DNA of 64,000 bases from the NCBI GenBank assembly GCA_964580675.1, contig CAZOLI010000004.1, forward strand, positions 1 through 64,000, written 5' to 3'. The position numbers were made by a program, and so were the translations under genes. The notes beneath the pieces are model-generated. The model saw only the letters and a program-made list of their open reading frames with translations, was not told where the DNA came from and did not search any database. This stretch comes from CAZOLI01 sp964580675 (lineage in GTDB: Bacteria > Planctomycetota > MHYJ01 > CAYXQY01). How positions within the stretch are numbered: position 1 is the stretch's first letter; every line of letters starts with the position of its first letter. Positions 19,194 to 28,053 of this stretch are shown here, piece after piece.

Positions 19194-21665
19194 TCAGGAG
19201 GAGAACTCAGCCATTTCCTCCTGTTCAAAACTTGAAGCATCGGACCGGAGTTCCTCTTCGGCCCGCGCCACGGTCTTCCGGGTGTTCATTACGGCATCCG
19301 GGGTAACCGAGATGCTGTCAATCCCTTCCCGCACGAGAAACGCGGCAAATTCCGGAAAATCACTTGGGGCCTGTCCGCAAATTCCGACCTTTGAATCATG
19401 TTGGTGGGCCCCCTCAATCAGGCGCGAGATGGTCCGTTTGACCGCCTCATTTCGCTCGTCGTACAGGTGTGATACCTCTCTGGAATCCCGATCCAGTCCG
19501 AGAACCAGCTGGGTTAAATCGTTCGAACCAATGGAGAACCCATCGAATATTCGGGCAAACTGATCCACCATTTCAATGTTGCTCGGAAGTTCGGCCATGA
19601 CGTAGACATCAAGATCGCCGCCCGGGTTCAACCCGAAGGATTCCATGGTCTCAATTACCTGTTTCCCCTCCTCCACCGTTCTGCAGAAGGGAACCATTAC
19701 TTTCAGATTTGTCGTTCCGATGTCCTCACGGACCCGTCTAATGGCTTCACATTCCAGGCCGAAGGCTTCACGGTACTTATCGGAATAGTAACGAGACGCA
19801 CCGCGCCATCCGAGCATCGGGTTCTCCTCCTCCGGTTCATAACGTTGTCCACCGAGGAGGTTTGCGTATTCATTTGACTTAAAGTCCGAAAACCGGACGA
19901 TGACGGGCCGCGGATAAAACGCAGCGGAGATCTTGGAAAGACCCTGGCAGAGCTTCTGGATGAAAAACTCGCGTTTGTCGTCGAACCCCTGTGCCTGCTC
20001 CGAAATTCGGGCGGCGAGCAGACTGTCCTCTGCCTCGATTTCGTCGAACCGGAGAAGGGCAAGGGGATGAATGCCGACAAAAGAACTAATAATAAACTCC
20101 TCCCTCGTCAGTCCGATGCCGTCCACGGGAAGGCTGGCATTCCCAAATGCCTGCTCGGGATTTCCGAGGTTCAGGTATATGTCGGTATCGGTCTCCGGAA
20201 GTTCATCGAGGGAATACGTTTCTTCGTTGTAGTTCAGCTCACCGCTGTACACCCGCCCCGTTTCCCCCTCGGCACAGGACACGGTAACGACGTCATTCCG
20301 GGATATTTTTGATGTGGCATTATCCGCACCGACGATGGACGGCTTCCCCATTTCCCGGGCCACGATCGCTGCGTGACAGGTCCGTCCACCTCGATTGGTT
20401 ACGATGGCGGAGGACTTCTTCATAATCGGTTCCCAGTCCGGATCCGTCATTTCGGTTACCAGCACGTCGCCTTCGCGGAACTGGTCCTTTTCGGAGAGAT
20501 TGGAAAGTACGGTTACCGGGGCGCTTGCAATCCGGTCGCCGATGGCAATTCCCTCCACCATGACTCGGTCGGATCGATTTTCGTCGTCCTCGGACATGGA
20601 ATATACGCGGACCTCGTCCTCCTCTTTCTGGGAGTGTACGGTCTCCGGACGGGCCTGCACAATGTAGAGTTCGTCGGTTTCTCCATCAAGAGCCCATTCC
20701 ACGTCCATGGGACACCATCTGTCGTACTTCTCGGAATAATATTCCTCAATTTCTTTTGCGTACCGGGCCAGTTCTTCGATTTGGTCATTATCCAGAACAT
20801 ACCGGCGCTGATCCTGGTTCGAAACAGGTTCTATGCGGGTTTCGTCCCCGCTCTTGGCGTACACCATCTTCACGTGTTTCCGGCCCATTTTCTTTTCCAG
20901 GACGGCGTTATTCTCCCGCTGAAGGGATGGTTTAAAGACAATGTATTCGTCCGGTGTAACGGTTCCCTGCACAATGGTTTCTCCCAGGCCCCAGGTTGCA
21001 TTGATCAACACCACATCACGGAACCCACTTTCCGTGTCCAGAGTAAATGCCACTCCCGAAGCACCGAGATCGGATCGTACCATTTTCTGTACACCAACCG
21101 ACAGATTCACCTCCAGATGATCAAAATCGTGATACTCCCGATAGGAGATGGCCCGATCGGTAAACAGGGATGAAAAACACTCCTTCACGGAATTTATCAG
21201 TTTGTTCAATCCACGGACGTTTAACAGAGTTTCCTGCTGTCCCGCAAATGAGGCATGTGGCAAGTCTTCCGCCGTTGCGGAGGATCGAACGGCCACGTCC
21301 ACGTCCGAAACCCCAAATTGATCACTGAGTTCCCGGTAGGCTTCCTCGAACCGTTTCTCGGTTTCTTCCGGAAACTCCCCGCCACGGATCAGTTCACGCG
21401 CTTTCAGACCCGCTTCTTCCAGACTAATCTCTTCTGTCCGCTTCTCTTCAAAGACTCGATTCAACGGTTCAATAAGGTCGTTTCTTTTCAGAAACCGGCG
21501 GTAGCAGGTGGCCGTAACCACAAATCCCGGCGGCACGCGGACCCCTTCTCCCTCGAGAGCCTGCACAATTTCACCCATGGATGCGTTCTTTCCACCTACC
21601 AGCGACACGTCATCCATTCCCACGTCCTCGATCCAGACAACGTCCTTCGACTTATCGTTTTCCAT
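19194..21665 (-). CDS. ppsA: Phosphoenolpyruvate synthase
   Basis: Makes PEP from pyruvate and ATP, releasing AMP and phosphate, and so opens gluconeogenesis. About 823 aa. The N-terminal ATP-grasp part begins with DVSLVGGKNASMGEIVQAL; the swivelling domain carries the phosphorylated histidine in GGRTCHAAIVAREMGKPSIV; the C-terminal TIM barrel ends with KVGICGQAPSDFPEFAAFLV and the catalytic Cys. I chose the ATG at 21665, preceded by CAGGAAAAGG; a GTG at 21686 adds seven residues but has no ribosome site. The FBPase-like gene ends 35 bp upstream, so it is probably part of the same operon. Confidence 0.95.
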   Translation of the reverse strand: MENDKSKDVVWIEDVGMDDVSLVGGKNASMGEIVQALEGEGVRVPPGFVVTATCYRRFLKRNDLIEPLNRVFEEKRTEEISLEEAGLKARELIRGGEFPEETEKRFEEAYRELSDQFGVSDVDVAVRSSATAEDLPHASFAGQQETLLNVRGLNKLINSVKECFSSLFTDRAISYREYHDFDHLEVNLSVGVQKMVRSDLGASGVAFTLDTESGFRDVVLINATWGLGETIVQGTVTPDEYIVFKPSLQRENNAVLEKKMGRKHVKMVYAKSGDETRIEPVSNQDQRRYVLDNDQIEELARYAKEIEEYYSEKYDRWCPMDVEWALDGETDELYIVQARPETVHSQKEEDEVRVYSMSEDDENRSDRVMVEGIAIGDRIASAPVTVLSNLSEKDQFREGDVLVTEMTDPDWEPIMKKSSAIVTNRGGRTCHAAIVAREMGKPSIVGADNATSKISRNDVVTVSCAEGETGRVYSGELNYNEETYSLDELPETDTDIYLNLGNPEQAFGNASLPVDGIGLTREEFIISSFVGIHPLALLRFDEIEAEDSLLAARISEQAQGFDDKREFFIQKLCQGLSKISAAFYPRPVIVRFSDFKSNEYANLLGGQRYEPEEENPMLGWRGASRYYSDKYREAFGLECEAIRRVREDIGTTNLKVMVPFCRTVEEGKQVIETMESFGLNPGGDLDVYVMAELPSNIEMVDQFARIFDGFSIGSNDLTQLVLGLDRDSREVSHLYDERNEAVKRTISRLIEGAHQHDSKVGICGQAPSDFPEFAAFLVREGIDSISVTPDAVMNTRKTVARAEEELRSDASSFEQEEMAEFSS

Positions 21666-21700
21666 GACCTTTTCCTGAACCCCCACTTATTTTATTTTGA

Positions 21701-22678
21701 TTAATGAAGGAACTTTTCGACGCATTCGGTGTTTCCCACGAAGATGGGACTTCGCTGGTGGATGTCCCGGGGTTCGACCTCGAGCAACGGGCCCTTCCCC
21801 GTCGACGCCATTCCACCGGCCTGACGGCAGATAAAGCTAATCGGGGCACACTGGTGAAGGAGTCGAAGCCTTCCATGTGGATGTGATCTGTTCTCCGAAT
21901 TTACAGGCAAAAGATAGATGCCTCCCCGCATCAGCACCTGGTGAAAATCGGACACCAAACAGCCCGTGTAAAACAGATCCATTCCCTCGTCTCCGTTTGA
22001 GCCCCGTTTCAATTCCGACAGAACTTCTCGTTCGCGATCCGTCCATCCATGAGATACCGTTTCGTCCGTTGAATACACGCTCGGACTATCCGGCAGTTCG
22101 ACCTCCTCCTTCTCGAGGAGAAACTCGCCAACCACATCATCGAGAATAAATGAATAAACCCCTGCTCCACTTGTATATACGAGGACCGTCGTTGAACCAT
22201 AAACAACGTATCCCGCCGCAACCTGATTCATGCCCGGCTGCAAATAATCCTCCTCCGAACCACGTTCGGTGTCTGATTGCTTTCGGTAAATACTGAAAAT
22301 TGTGCCCGCCGAAGTTCCCGCCGGACTGTCGTGTGCATAATTCAGTGGGTCAAACACAAGCAAATATTTGCCCGTCGGGTATTTTTTCGGAATCGAAATG
22401 GGGTCGGCAATCCGCATGGAGGACATGGCAAAGAGGAGGCCGCTATGGTCCAGTGACTCATAAATTTGCTTCTGAGCAAATTCCGTGAGTGAATCCACGC
22501 TGTTACCGGTCGAGCGATCGTCCTCTCTGCGAGAAACGCCTCCCCGTCGCACGGCGTGGGCGATGGACTTTAACCCGATGACCAGCTCAAGAAGAAGGTC
22601 CGTAAATTCCCCTGTTGCCTCGGGATATTCCCTCTGCTGTTCAATAATATGCCGCTGAATGGTGTATCCCGTACTCAT
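21701..22678 (-). CDS. Class I fructose-1,6-bisphosphatase homologue lacking metal ligands
   Basis: The 325-aa protein aligns end to end with class I FBPase, for example LQPGMNQVAAGYVVYGSTT and GTIFSIYR are almost identical to E. coli Fbp. The active site is not kept. The family's metal-binding Glu-Glu pair is S87-M88; in the DPLDGSS motif D110 is kept but the next Asp is N113 and GSS is Y114-A115-H116; the C-terminal metal Glu is Q276; the KLD Asp is Thr. I checked these codons in the DNA. By family knowledge such a protein should be unable to hydrolyse FBP. A binding or regulatory role is inference. It starts 4 bp after the PfkB kinase stop. Confidence 0.9.
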   Translation of the reverse strand: MSTGYTIQRHIIEQQREYPEATGEFTDLLLELVIGLKSIAHAVRRGGVSRREDDRSTGNSVDSLTEFAQKQIYESLDHSGLLFAMSSMRIADPISIPKKYPTGKYLLVFDPLNYAHDSPAGTSAGTIFSIYRKQSDTERGSEEDYLQPGMNQVAAGYVVYGSTTVLVYTSGAGVYSFILDDVVGEFLLEKEEVELPDSPSVYSTDETVSHGWTDREREVLSELKRGSNGDEGMDLFYTGCLVSDFHQVLMRGGIYLLPVNSENRSHPHGRLRLLHQCAPISFICRQAGGMASTGKGPLLEVEPRDIHQRSPIFVGNTECVEKFLH

Positions 22679-22682
22679 GATT

Positions 22683-23639
22683 TTATTCGGGCAACATCTC
22701 CCAAAGGCGGTTCCGTAATCTCTCGTCCAGTCCGGATACCTCGAAATAATTCTCCACCCGGTCCCGAAGTTTTTCCGCCGTCAGGTTCTTCATGCCACCG
22801 GGCCCGAAGGATTCCACGGCAAAGGAACCGGTCACCGTGCCCAGAACCAACCCAATCCGAAGGAGTTCCGGGGTTAACTCGTTTTCCCGGGACAGAACCG
22901 ACATCACGCCCCCGGCGAATGTGTCACCGGCACCGGTTGGATCCCGTTCCTCCTCGAGAGGATATCCAGGTACCGCGAAGGTCTGGTTTTCCGAAAAGGC
23001 GATCGCACCGTGCTCTCCCTTTTTTACCACGACGATGGAAGGACCTTCCTCACGGATGTTTTGCGCAGCCTTTAGCGTACTGTCCGAGTCGCCCAGAAGC
23101 AGTGCCTCTTCCCAGTTGAGGAAAAACAGATCAATGTCCGACAGAACGTCCGTTAACTCCTGCCGCTGTGTTTCGATCCACAGCTTCATCGTGTCCGCCG
23201 CAACAATTCCCGGACGGTCGCCGAGCCCCTCAAGAACTTCTCGCTGAAATCCCGGGGAAATGTTTCCCAGGAACAGCACATCGGGGGATGGAGGATCGTC
23301 TCCAAAGGAGGGACTGAAGTTCTCGTGCACGTTTAACTGGACTTCCAGCGTTTCCGCTTCTCCCATTGGTCCTTCGTACCGGCCGTGCCAGCGAAAGGTT
23401 TCCCCTTCCTCCACGGCAAGATACGTTACATCGATTCCCCGATCCCTGAACAGCGCAAGGTGTTCATCCGGAAAATCGGTCCCCACGACCCCGACCATCT
23501 GGACGGGCACAAAATGGGAGGCGGTCAGGGCAAAGTGAGAGGCCGAACCCCCAAGAACTTCCGAGGATGAACCGAACGGGGTTTCGAGGGTATCGAGGGC
23601 TACGGAACCGGTAACCATAAGAGAACTGCTGTTCGCCAT
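22683..23639 (-). CDS. PfkB-family carbohydrate kinase
   Basis: A 318-aa ribokinase-fold sugar or nucleoside kinase. The N-terminal family motif is seen as GSSSEVLGGSASHFALTASH (residues ~22-41), and the C-terminal one as DPTGAGDTFAGG (~235-246) with the anion hole and catalytic Asp. The VIVVKKGEHGAIAF strand precedes it. The acceptor sugar cannot be told from the sequence; the neighbours (FBPase homologue, PEP synthase) point to hexose-phosphate metabolism, and adenosine-kinase-like activity is another option. It is first in a tight minus-strand cluster, 4 bp before the FBPase homologue. Confidence 0.9.
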   Translation of the reverse strand: MANSSSLMVTGSVALDTLETPFGSSSEVLGGSASHFALTASHFVPVQMVGVVGTDFPDEHLALFRDRGIDVTYLAVEEGETFRWHGRYEGPMGEAETLEVQLNVHENFSPSFGDDPPSPDVLFLGNISPGFQREVLEGLGDRPGIVAADTMKLWIETQRQELTDVLSDIDLFFLNWEEALLLGDSDSTLKAAQNIREEGPSIVVVKKGEHGAIAFSENQTFAVPGYPLEEERDPTGAGDTFAGGVMSVLSRENELTPELLRIGLVLGTVTGSFAVESFGPGGMKNLTAEKLRDRVENYFEVSGLDERLRNRLWEMLPE

Positions 23640-23815
23640 GAGTCGGGTGTAAAGAATTTATGATTTATCAAGAAAACGGGGCGAAAGATGCCCGTATTTA
23701 CCGATTTAAAGTGGGAGTGTCGACACGATGCTAACTGCCTTTGTCTGCGCGCGATCAACGGGGACACCACGGGACAGCAGCAAAACGAACGCTCCGCATC
23801 CATTATAAACCGGTT

Positions 23816-25717
23816 TTATTTTTCACTTGGATCCCGGAAATTACCGTCGTTTTCGTGAGCGAGACGACGGAGAAATTCAGCGTTCTGCCGGCTCGAGCCA
23901 AGCACCACGGTATTAATTTTGACCTTCCTCACGTCATTCATCTTATTGACGTTCTTGATGATGGCTCCTGTCTCCGTGTACTTTCCTTTGTTGGGCATAC
24001 CGTCCGTAAGAAGGAAAATGGTATCCACAGCCGTATTCTCATCGGGATTCCCAATCTTAAAGGCCATCTCGATGGAATCATACACGTTTGTTGATCCATT
24101 CGGCTGTTTGTCCTTTACGAACCGGATCGCCGCCTTTTTGTTCCTGCCCGTGGCTTTCACGAGTGTGTTTTCCCTCCAGATCTGGGGATTGTTGCTGAAG
24201 AAAATGATGTTGAAGTGCTGTTTTTCTTTTAGTCCCCAGATGGCCTTGTTAAGTTCGTACTGAGCGGCTTCAAGTTTGGTCGGGTCCTCCGGAGGATCCT
24301 CCGGGTACTCATCCCATTTGGAGTTACGGGATTTACCACTTCCCCGGTCCGGGGTTTCAGGCCCTCCATCATCTTCCTCTGGATATTCCAGATTCGCCGG
24401 CTGTTTCATGCTTCCCGACACGTCAATGATGAAACCGATTTTGTGGGATTTGATTTCGTGACGGAAAAAGGCCCCTGTTTTGTTGTGTTTTTTCGCCTGT
24501 TTCTTGTTCTCACCGTCCTCCTTCTCCTTTCCGCGACGTCCTGGTGGCCGCCGGTTCCGCCGCTTTCGTTCCTTCCGTTTTCGCTCCCGTTCTTTTTTCT
24601 TTTGCTTCTCCTTCTTCCGGTGCTTTTTCTTTTCCTCCTCGACCGGCACATCATCGTCTTTGTTCTTTTTCCACCATTCCTTCCACTGCTTGTGGTCTTC
24701 CCCGAAATCCATGGGCGTCAGCGCCGCCAGTGCATCGCCAATTTTCACGGCCGTTCGACCGCGAGCCGGTTTCAGTGCCTCAATCAACTTTGGAATGGAT
24801 TCTTTCGTGCCAACGACGGTCAGGGCCTCCGCGGCCGCACGAATAACGGAGTCCGGCTGATCCTTCAGGTGATCGGCCACCGCACTTTCCGCAGTAACGA
24901 TTTTCCGTTCCTTCACCGCCCGTACCAGAAGGACTTTTAATCGATAACTTCCGCTTTTGCCCAGTCGTTCCTTGATGGCTTTTTTGGTGCGGCTGTCATC
25001 CATCTTCGCCATTGTTCTTGCCACGGCCTCCTGACGGGCCACGGACGCGTGGTTCAGACCCTCCTCAATAAGAACCGTTTTGGATTCTTCGGACTTCACC
25101 CGGGAGATGGCCGAGGAAACCTGGTCACGAAGGGAGGTGAGGACCTTCGATTTTTCCCGGAGGGTGTTGTTATTTCCTCCATTCTCCATTTTTCGGTCCA
25201 CCCGCTTGTGTTCGTTCTCCACCTTCTGAATTAGACGGAGAAGAAGTTCCGTCGCTTCCCCCGTGTCAAGATCGCCAAGCCGCTTGCTGAAGTTGGCTTT
25301 TTTGGCAATCCACCGGCGAACGATATTGTCCGATTTTCGGTCTCCCCCAAGAGCGGTGGCCTCAAAAACCTTCTTCAGGAGCTGGGTATCATCAATTTTT
25401 TTCAGCACATTGACGCCGGTATCCTGTATTTTTTTCTTGTCCTTGTCCAGGTTCTGATTGCTCCGAACCTTCTGATCCCATAAATCCTCGGACACCTTCA
25501 TCACCTGGTTGAAGATCATGGCGTACCCCTTCTTCTCACCGGTATCCGCCAGATCTTTTATGGCCTGAACCTTTTCGGATGTGGAGCCGTTTCGAAACGC
25601 TTCTTTAAATTGCTTTTTTGCTTCTTCAAACTCCCCTGCGTGCAACACACCTGATACACAGACCAGTGCCCCAATTACGAAACTGGCGATTTTTCGAAAG
25701 CTGGTCCGGTTTTTCAT
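23816..25717 (-). CDS. Secreted HEAT-repeat/VWA-domain protein, copy 1
   Basis: I place the start at 25717, where GGAAGGAGTGATC gives a strong ribosome site and a signal peptide (ending VSGVLHA) follows. The N-terminal half has charged helices and HEAT repeats (~250-330) ending in an LTPMDFGEDHKQWKEWWKKN element. A lysine/arginine-rich stretch (~355-415) leads to a von Willebrand A domain (~420-630) with a complete MIDAS: DVSGS, the Thr in GSTNVYDS and the Asp in LLTDGMPNKG. So a divalent-metal-dependent adhesion or protein-binding role outside the cytoplasm is likely. It is a tandem paralogue of the next upstream gene. Confidence 0.85.
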   Translation of the reverse strand: MKNRTSFRKIASFVIGALVCVSGVLHAGEFEEAKKQFKEAFRNGSTSEKVQAIKDLADTGEKKGYAMIFNQVMKVSEDLWDQKVRSNQNLDKDKKKIQDTGVNVLKKIDDTQLLKKVFEATALGGDRKSDNIVRRWIAKKANFSKRLGDLDTGEATELLLRLIQKVENEHKRVDRKMENGGNNNTLREKSKVLTSLRDQVSSAISRVKSEESKTVLIEEGLNHASVARQEAVARTMAKMDDSRTKKAIKERLGKSGSYRLKVLLVRAVKERKIVTAESAVADHLKDQPDSVIRAAAEALTVVGTKESIPKLIEALKPARGRTAVKIGDALAALTPMDFGEDHKQWKEWWKKNKDDDVPVEEEKKKHRKKEKQKKKERERKRKERKRRNRRPPGRRGKEKEDGENKKQAKKHNKTGAFFRHEIKSHKIGFIIDVSGSMKQPANLEYPEEDDGGPETPDRGSGKSRNSKWDEYPEDPPEDPTKLEAAQYELNKAIWGLKEKQHFNIIFFSNNPQIWRENTLVKATGRNKKAAIRFVKDKQPNGSTNVYDSIEMAFKIGNPDENTAVDTIFLLTDGMPNKGKYTETGAIIKNVNKMNDVRKVKINTVVLGSSRQNAEFLRRLAHENDGNFRDPSEK

Positions 25718-25938
25718 GATCACTCCTTCCTGTAATGAAAAGGCCGTTAAAAATTTCGTTACGAGAGGAATAATTGTATTCGTACCCCCCACCTATTTCA
25801 AACTCAGACCCACTCCTTTCCCGTCATGATTATTTTTGGGAGACATACCCTCCCCGTAAAGAGGGTAGGCTTCCAGAAAACCTCTGGCAGTTTCTTAATA
25901 CCGCTCTCGAACAGGCGGTACGCGATGAACCGGAATCC

Positions 25939-27876
25939 TTATCTGGTAGCGGGATCCTCGAACTGGCCGCCCGTTTCTTTTGCGAGTTTCTTGAGGAAGT
26001 CCGCGTTGGCGGCCTGACCACTCGGGGCACCCGAACCGTTTCCGAGAATTATGGTATTGATTTTGACGTTTCGCCCCTGATTCTTCTTCTTGACCTGCTT
26101 CACGATGGCTCCCGGATCCGTGTACTGCCCGCGGTTGGGAATTCCATCCGAGAGCAGGAAGATGGTATCCACGTCGGTTTTCTTGTTCGGGTCACCGAGG
26201 CCAAAGGCCATCTCGATGGAATCATAGACATTGGTCGCGCCACTCGGGTTCTGTTTGTCTATGAATTTGTAGGCCTGTTTCTTTCGTCGCTCGGTCGCTT
26301 TCATCAGCCCACCCTTCTTCCAGATCTGTGGCGAACTGTTGTAGAAGATGATGTTGAAGAAGTGCTTGTCGGTCAGGTAGAAAATGACCTTCTTCAGTTC
26401 GTACTGTGCAACCTCCAGTCGTGTGGGCTGACCCGTTGGCTTGTCCCACGGCGGTTCCTCTTTTTTGTTCTTGTCTTCCTCGGCACCACGATCCGGCGTT
26501 TCGGGCCCCTCTTCCTCTTCTTCCTCTTCCTCAACAACCTCGGCGGGCTGTTGCATGCTTCCGGATCGGTCCAGGATGAACGCGAGTTTGTGCGTCTTTA
26601 TTTCGTGTTCGAAGAAGTCGACTTTCGTCATGTGCTCACCTTCTTCAGACTCCCTTTCTTCCTGTTTTTTCTTGTGGTGCTGGCGGCGGGCGGTTTCACC
26701 CACGTCGGGGTTGTTCTTGTTTTCCTCCCACCAATCCTTCCACTGCTGGTAACTGGTGCCGTAATCCATGGGGGTAAGAACCGAAAGCGCACTGGCAATG
26801 GCATCGGCCGTGATGCCTCTCGCGCCCTTAAGGGCCTCAATCAGGGCCGGCACGGAATCCCGAACGCCGATGACCTCCATGGCTTTGGCAGCTTCCCGCT
26901 GGACGAGCTCGGACGAATCGGCCAGTCGTTTCCGAACCTGCGGCTCCGCGTCGTGAATCCTTCGTTTCCTTGCGGCCTGAACCAGATACTTGTTGAGCCG
27001 GTACCCATTTCGATCACCCTTCTTGAGGCGTTCTATAACCGCCTTCCGGGTGGTGTCATCCTCCATCTCTCTGATGGCTCGTCCAACGGCCTCCCGACGA
27101 AACTGCGATCCGTGATTAAGTCCGTCGGAAACCATCGTGTCCAGTGCCTCTTTCGAGGAGAGCTGGATCAGCGCATCATTTAACTGCTTCCGCAGAGCAA
27201 GGAGCTCCGTTACCTCTGTCTCCATACGGTGGCGATCCTCATTGAGGGGAGAAACCCCGGACTTGTCCTCCATCTTCTTGTCGAGGATGCGGTACTCCTC
27301 CTCGACCGAATCCACCAGTTGCAGGAGAATGCTGGCGTCTTTGCCGGTGTCAAATTCCGCGAGTCGCTTCGCAAAATTTCCTTTCCGGGCAAGGTACCTC
27401 TTCTCAATCTCCACGTTTCCGCCACCGCCGCCCATCGCGGTGTTGCCCACGATCGCTCGAAATATTTTTTTCGTCTTTATCTTCTTCAGTTCCTCGATCC
27501 CGGCTTCCTGAACCTGTTTCCACTCATTGAGCTTGTTCCGTTTTTTCTCTTCCGCTTCTTTTTCCTTCGAGCCTGGCTCCTTCCCGTAGTCACGTTTCTT
27601 CTGGGCCAGACTGGTCAAAATCTGGTTTTCCCAGATCTTTTTGGACAACTCAAGGGTCTTTTTGGCAATGATATTATATGCCTGTGGTTTGTTCGTGGAC
27701 CCAAGACTTCTTATTGCCCCCTTTTTTGCCCGTACACTCCCATCCGGAAACGCCTTCTTGTACTTCTTCCGGGCTTCCTGAAGACTATCTGCATTTATGC
27801 TGCTGCCTAACGTCAGAACGAAGAAGCCGATAACCCCCGTCAGAAGCAATCGCTGGATCGACAATTGCCGTTTCAT
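25939..27876 (-). CDS. Secreted HEAT-repeat/VWA-domain protein, copy 2
   Basis: The start at 27876 is preceded by GGGGAG and gives a signal peptide (MKRQLSIQRLLLTGVIGFFV onward). The layout mirrors the gene downstream: helical N-terminus, HEAT repeats, an LTPMDYGTSYQQWKDWWEEN element, an acidic linker with a run of Glu, and a VWA domain with MIDAS residues DRSGS, GATNVYDS and LLSDGIPNRG. Both proteins end with closely matching FLKKLAKETGG/FLRRLAHENDG and D-P-x segments. The shared order shows a tandem duplication that has since diverged; the linkers differ most (basic in copy 1, acidic here). Ligand unknown. Confidence 0.85.
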   Translation of the reverse strand: MKRQLSIQRLLLTGVIGFFVLTLGSSINADSLQEARKKYKKAFPDGSVRAKKGAIRSLGSTNKPQAYNIIAKKTLELSKKIWENQILTSLAQKKRDYGKEPGSKEKEAEEKKRNKLNEWKQVQEAGIEELKKIKTKKIFRAIVGNTAMGGGGGNVEIEKRYLARKGNFAKRLAEFDTGKDASILLQLVDSVEEEYRILDKKMEDKSGVSPLNEDRHRMETEVTELLALRKQLNDALIQLSSKEALDTMVSDGLNHGSQFRREAVGRAIREMEDDTTRKAVIERLKKGDRNGYRLNKYLVQAARKRRIHDAEPQVRKRLADSSELVQREAAKAMEVIGVRDSVPALIEALKGARGITADAIASALSVLTPMDYGTSYQQWKDWWEENKNNPDVGETARRQHHKKKQEERESEEGEHMTKVDFFEHEIKTHKLAFILDRSGSMQQPAEVVEEEEEEEEGPETPDRGAEEDKNKKEEPPWDKPTGQPTRLEVAQYELKKVIFYLTDKHFFNIIFYNSSPQIWKKGGLMKATERRKKQAYKFIDKQNPSGATNVYDSIEMAFGLGDPNKKTDVDTIFLLSDGIPNRGQYTDPGAIVKQVKKKNQGRNVKINTIILGNGSGAPSGQAANADFLKKLAKETGGQFEDPATR

Positions 27877-28053
27877 GTTTTCTCCCCGAAAAATACTATT
27901 TGCGATATGGGCTTGAAAAAGTTTCCCCAGACAAGTCAGTGACACATTGTACCGACGAAACGATTTTCTTTCAAGGATTTTTTCTCTCCTGCCCGGCCTT
28001 TTCCCGGGAACCCCGCCCTTGTTCCCCGGTCCGTTCCCGGATACCTCATGGGG

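Noticed and set aside
25849..25870. Hairpin TACCCTC/GAGGGTA after the second HEAT-VWA gene
   Set aside because: Short stem with an 8-base loop and no convincing U tract; not strong enough to call a terminator.
25774..27183. 469-codon open frame on the plus strand
   Set aside because: Antisense to the second HEAT-VWA gene and made of low-complexity hydrophobic strings mirrored from charged helices.
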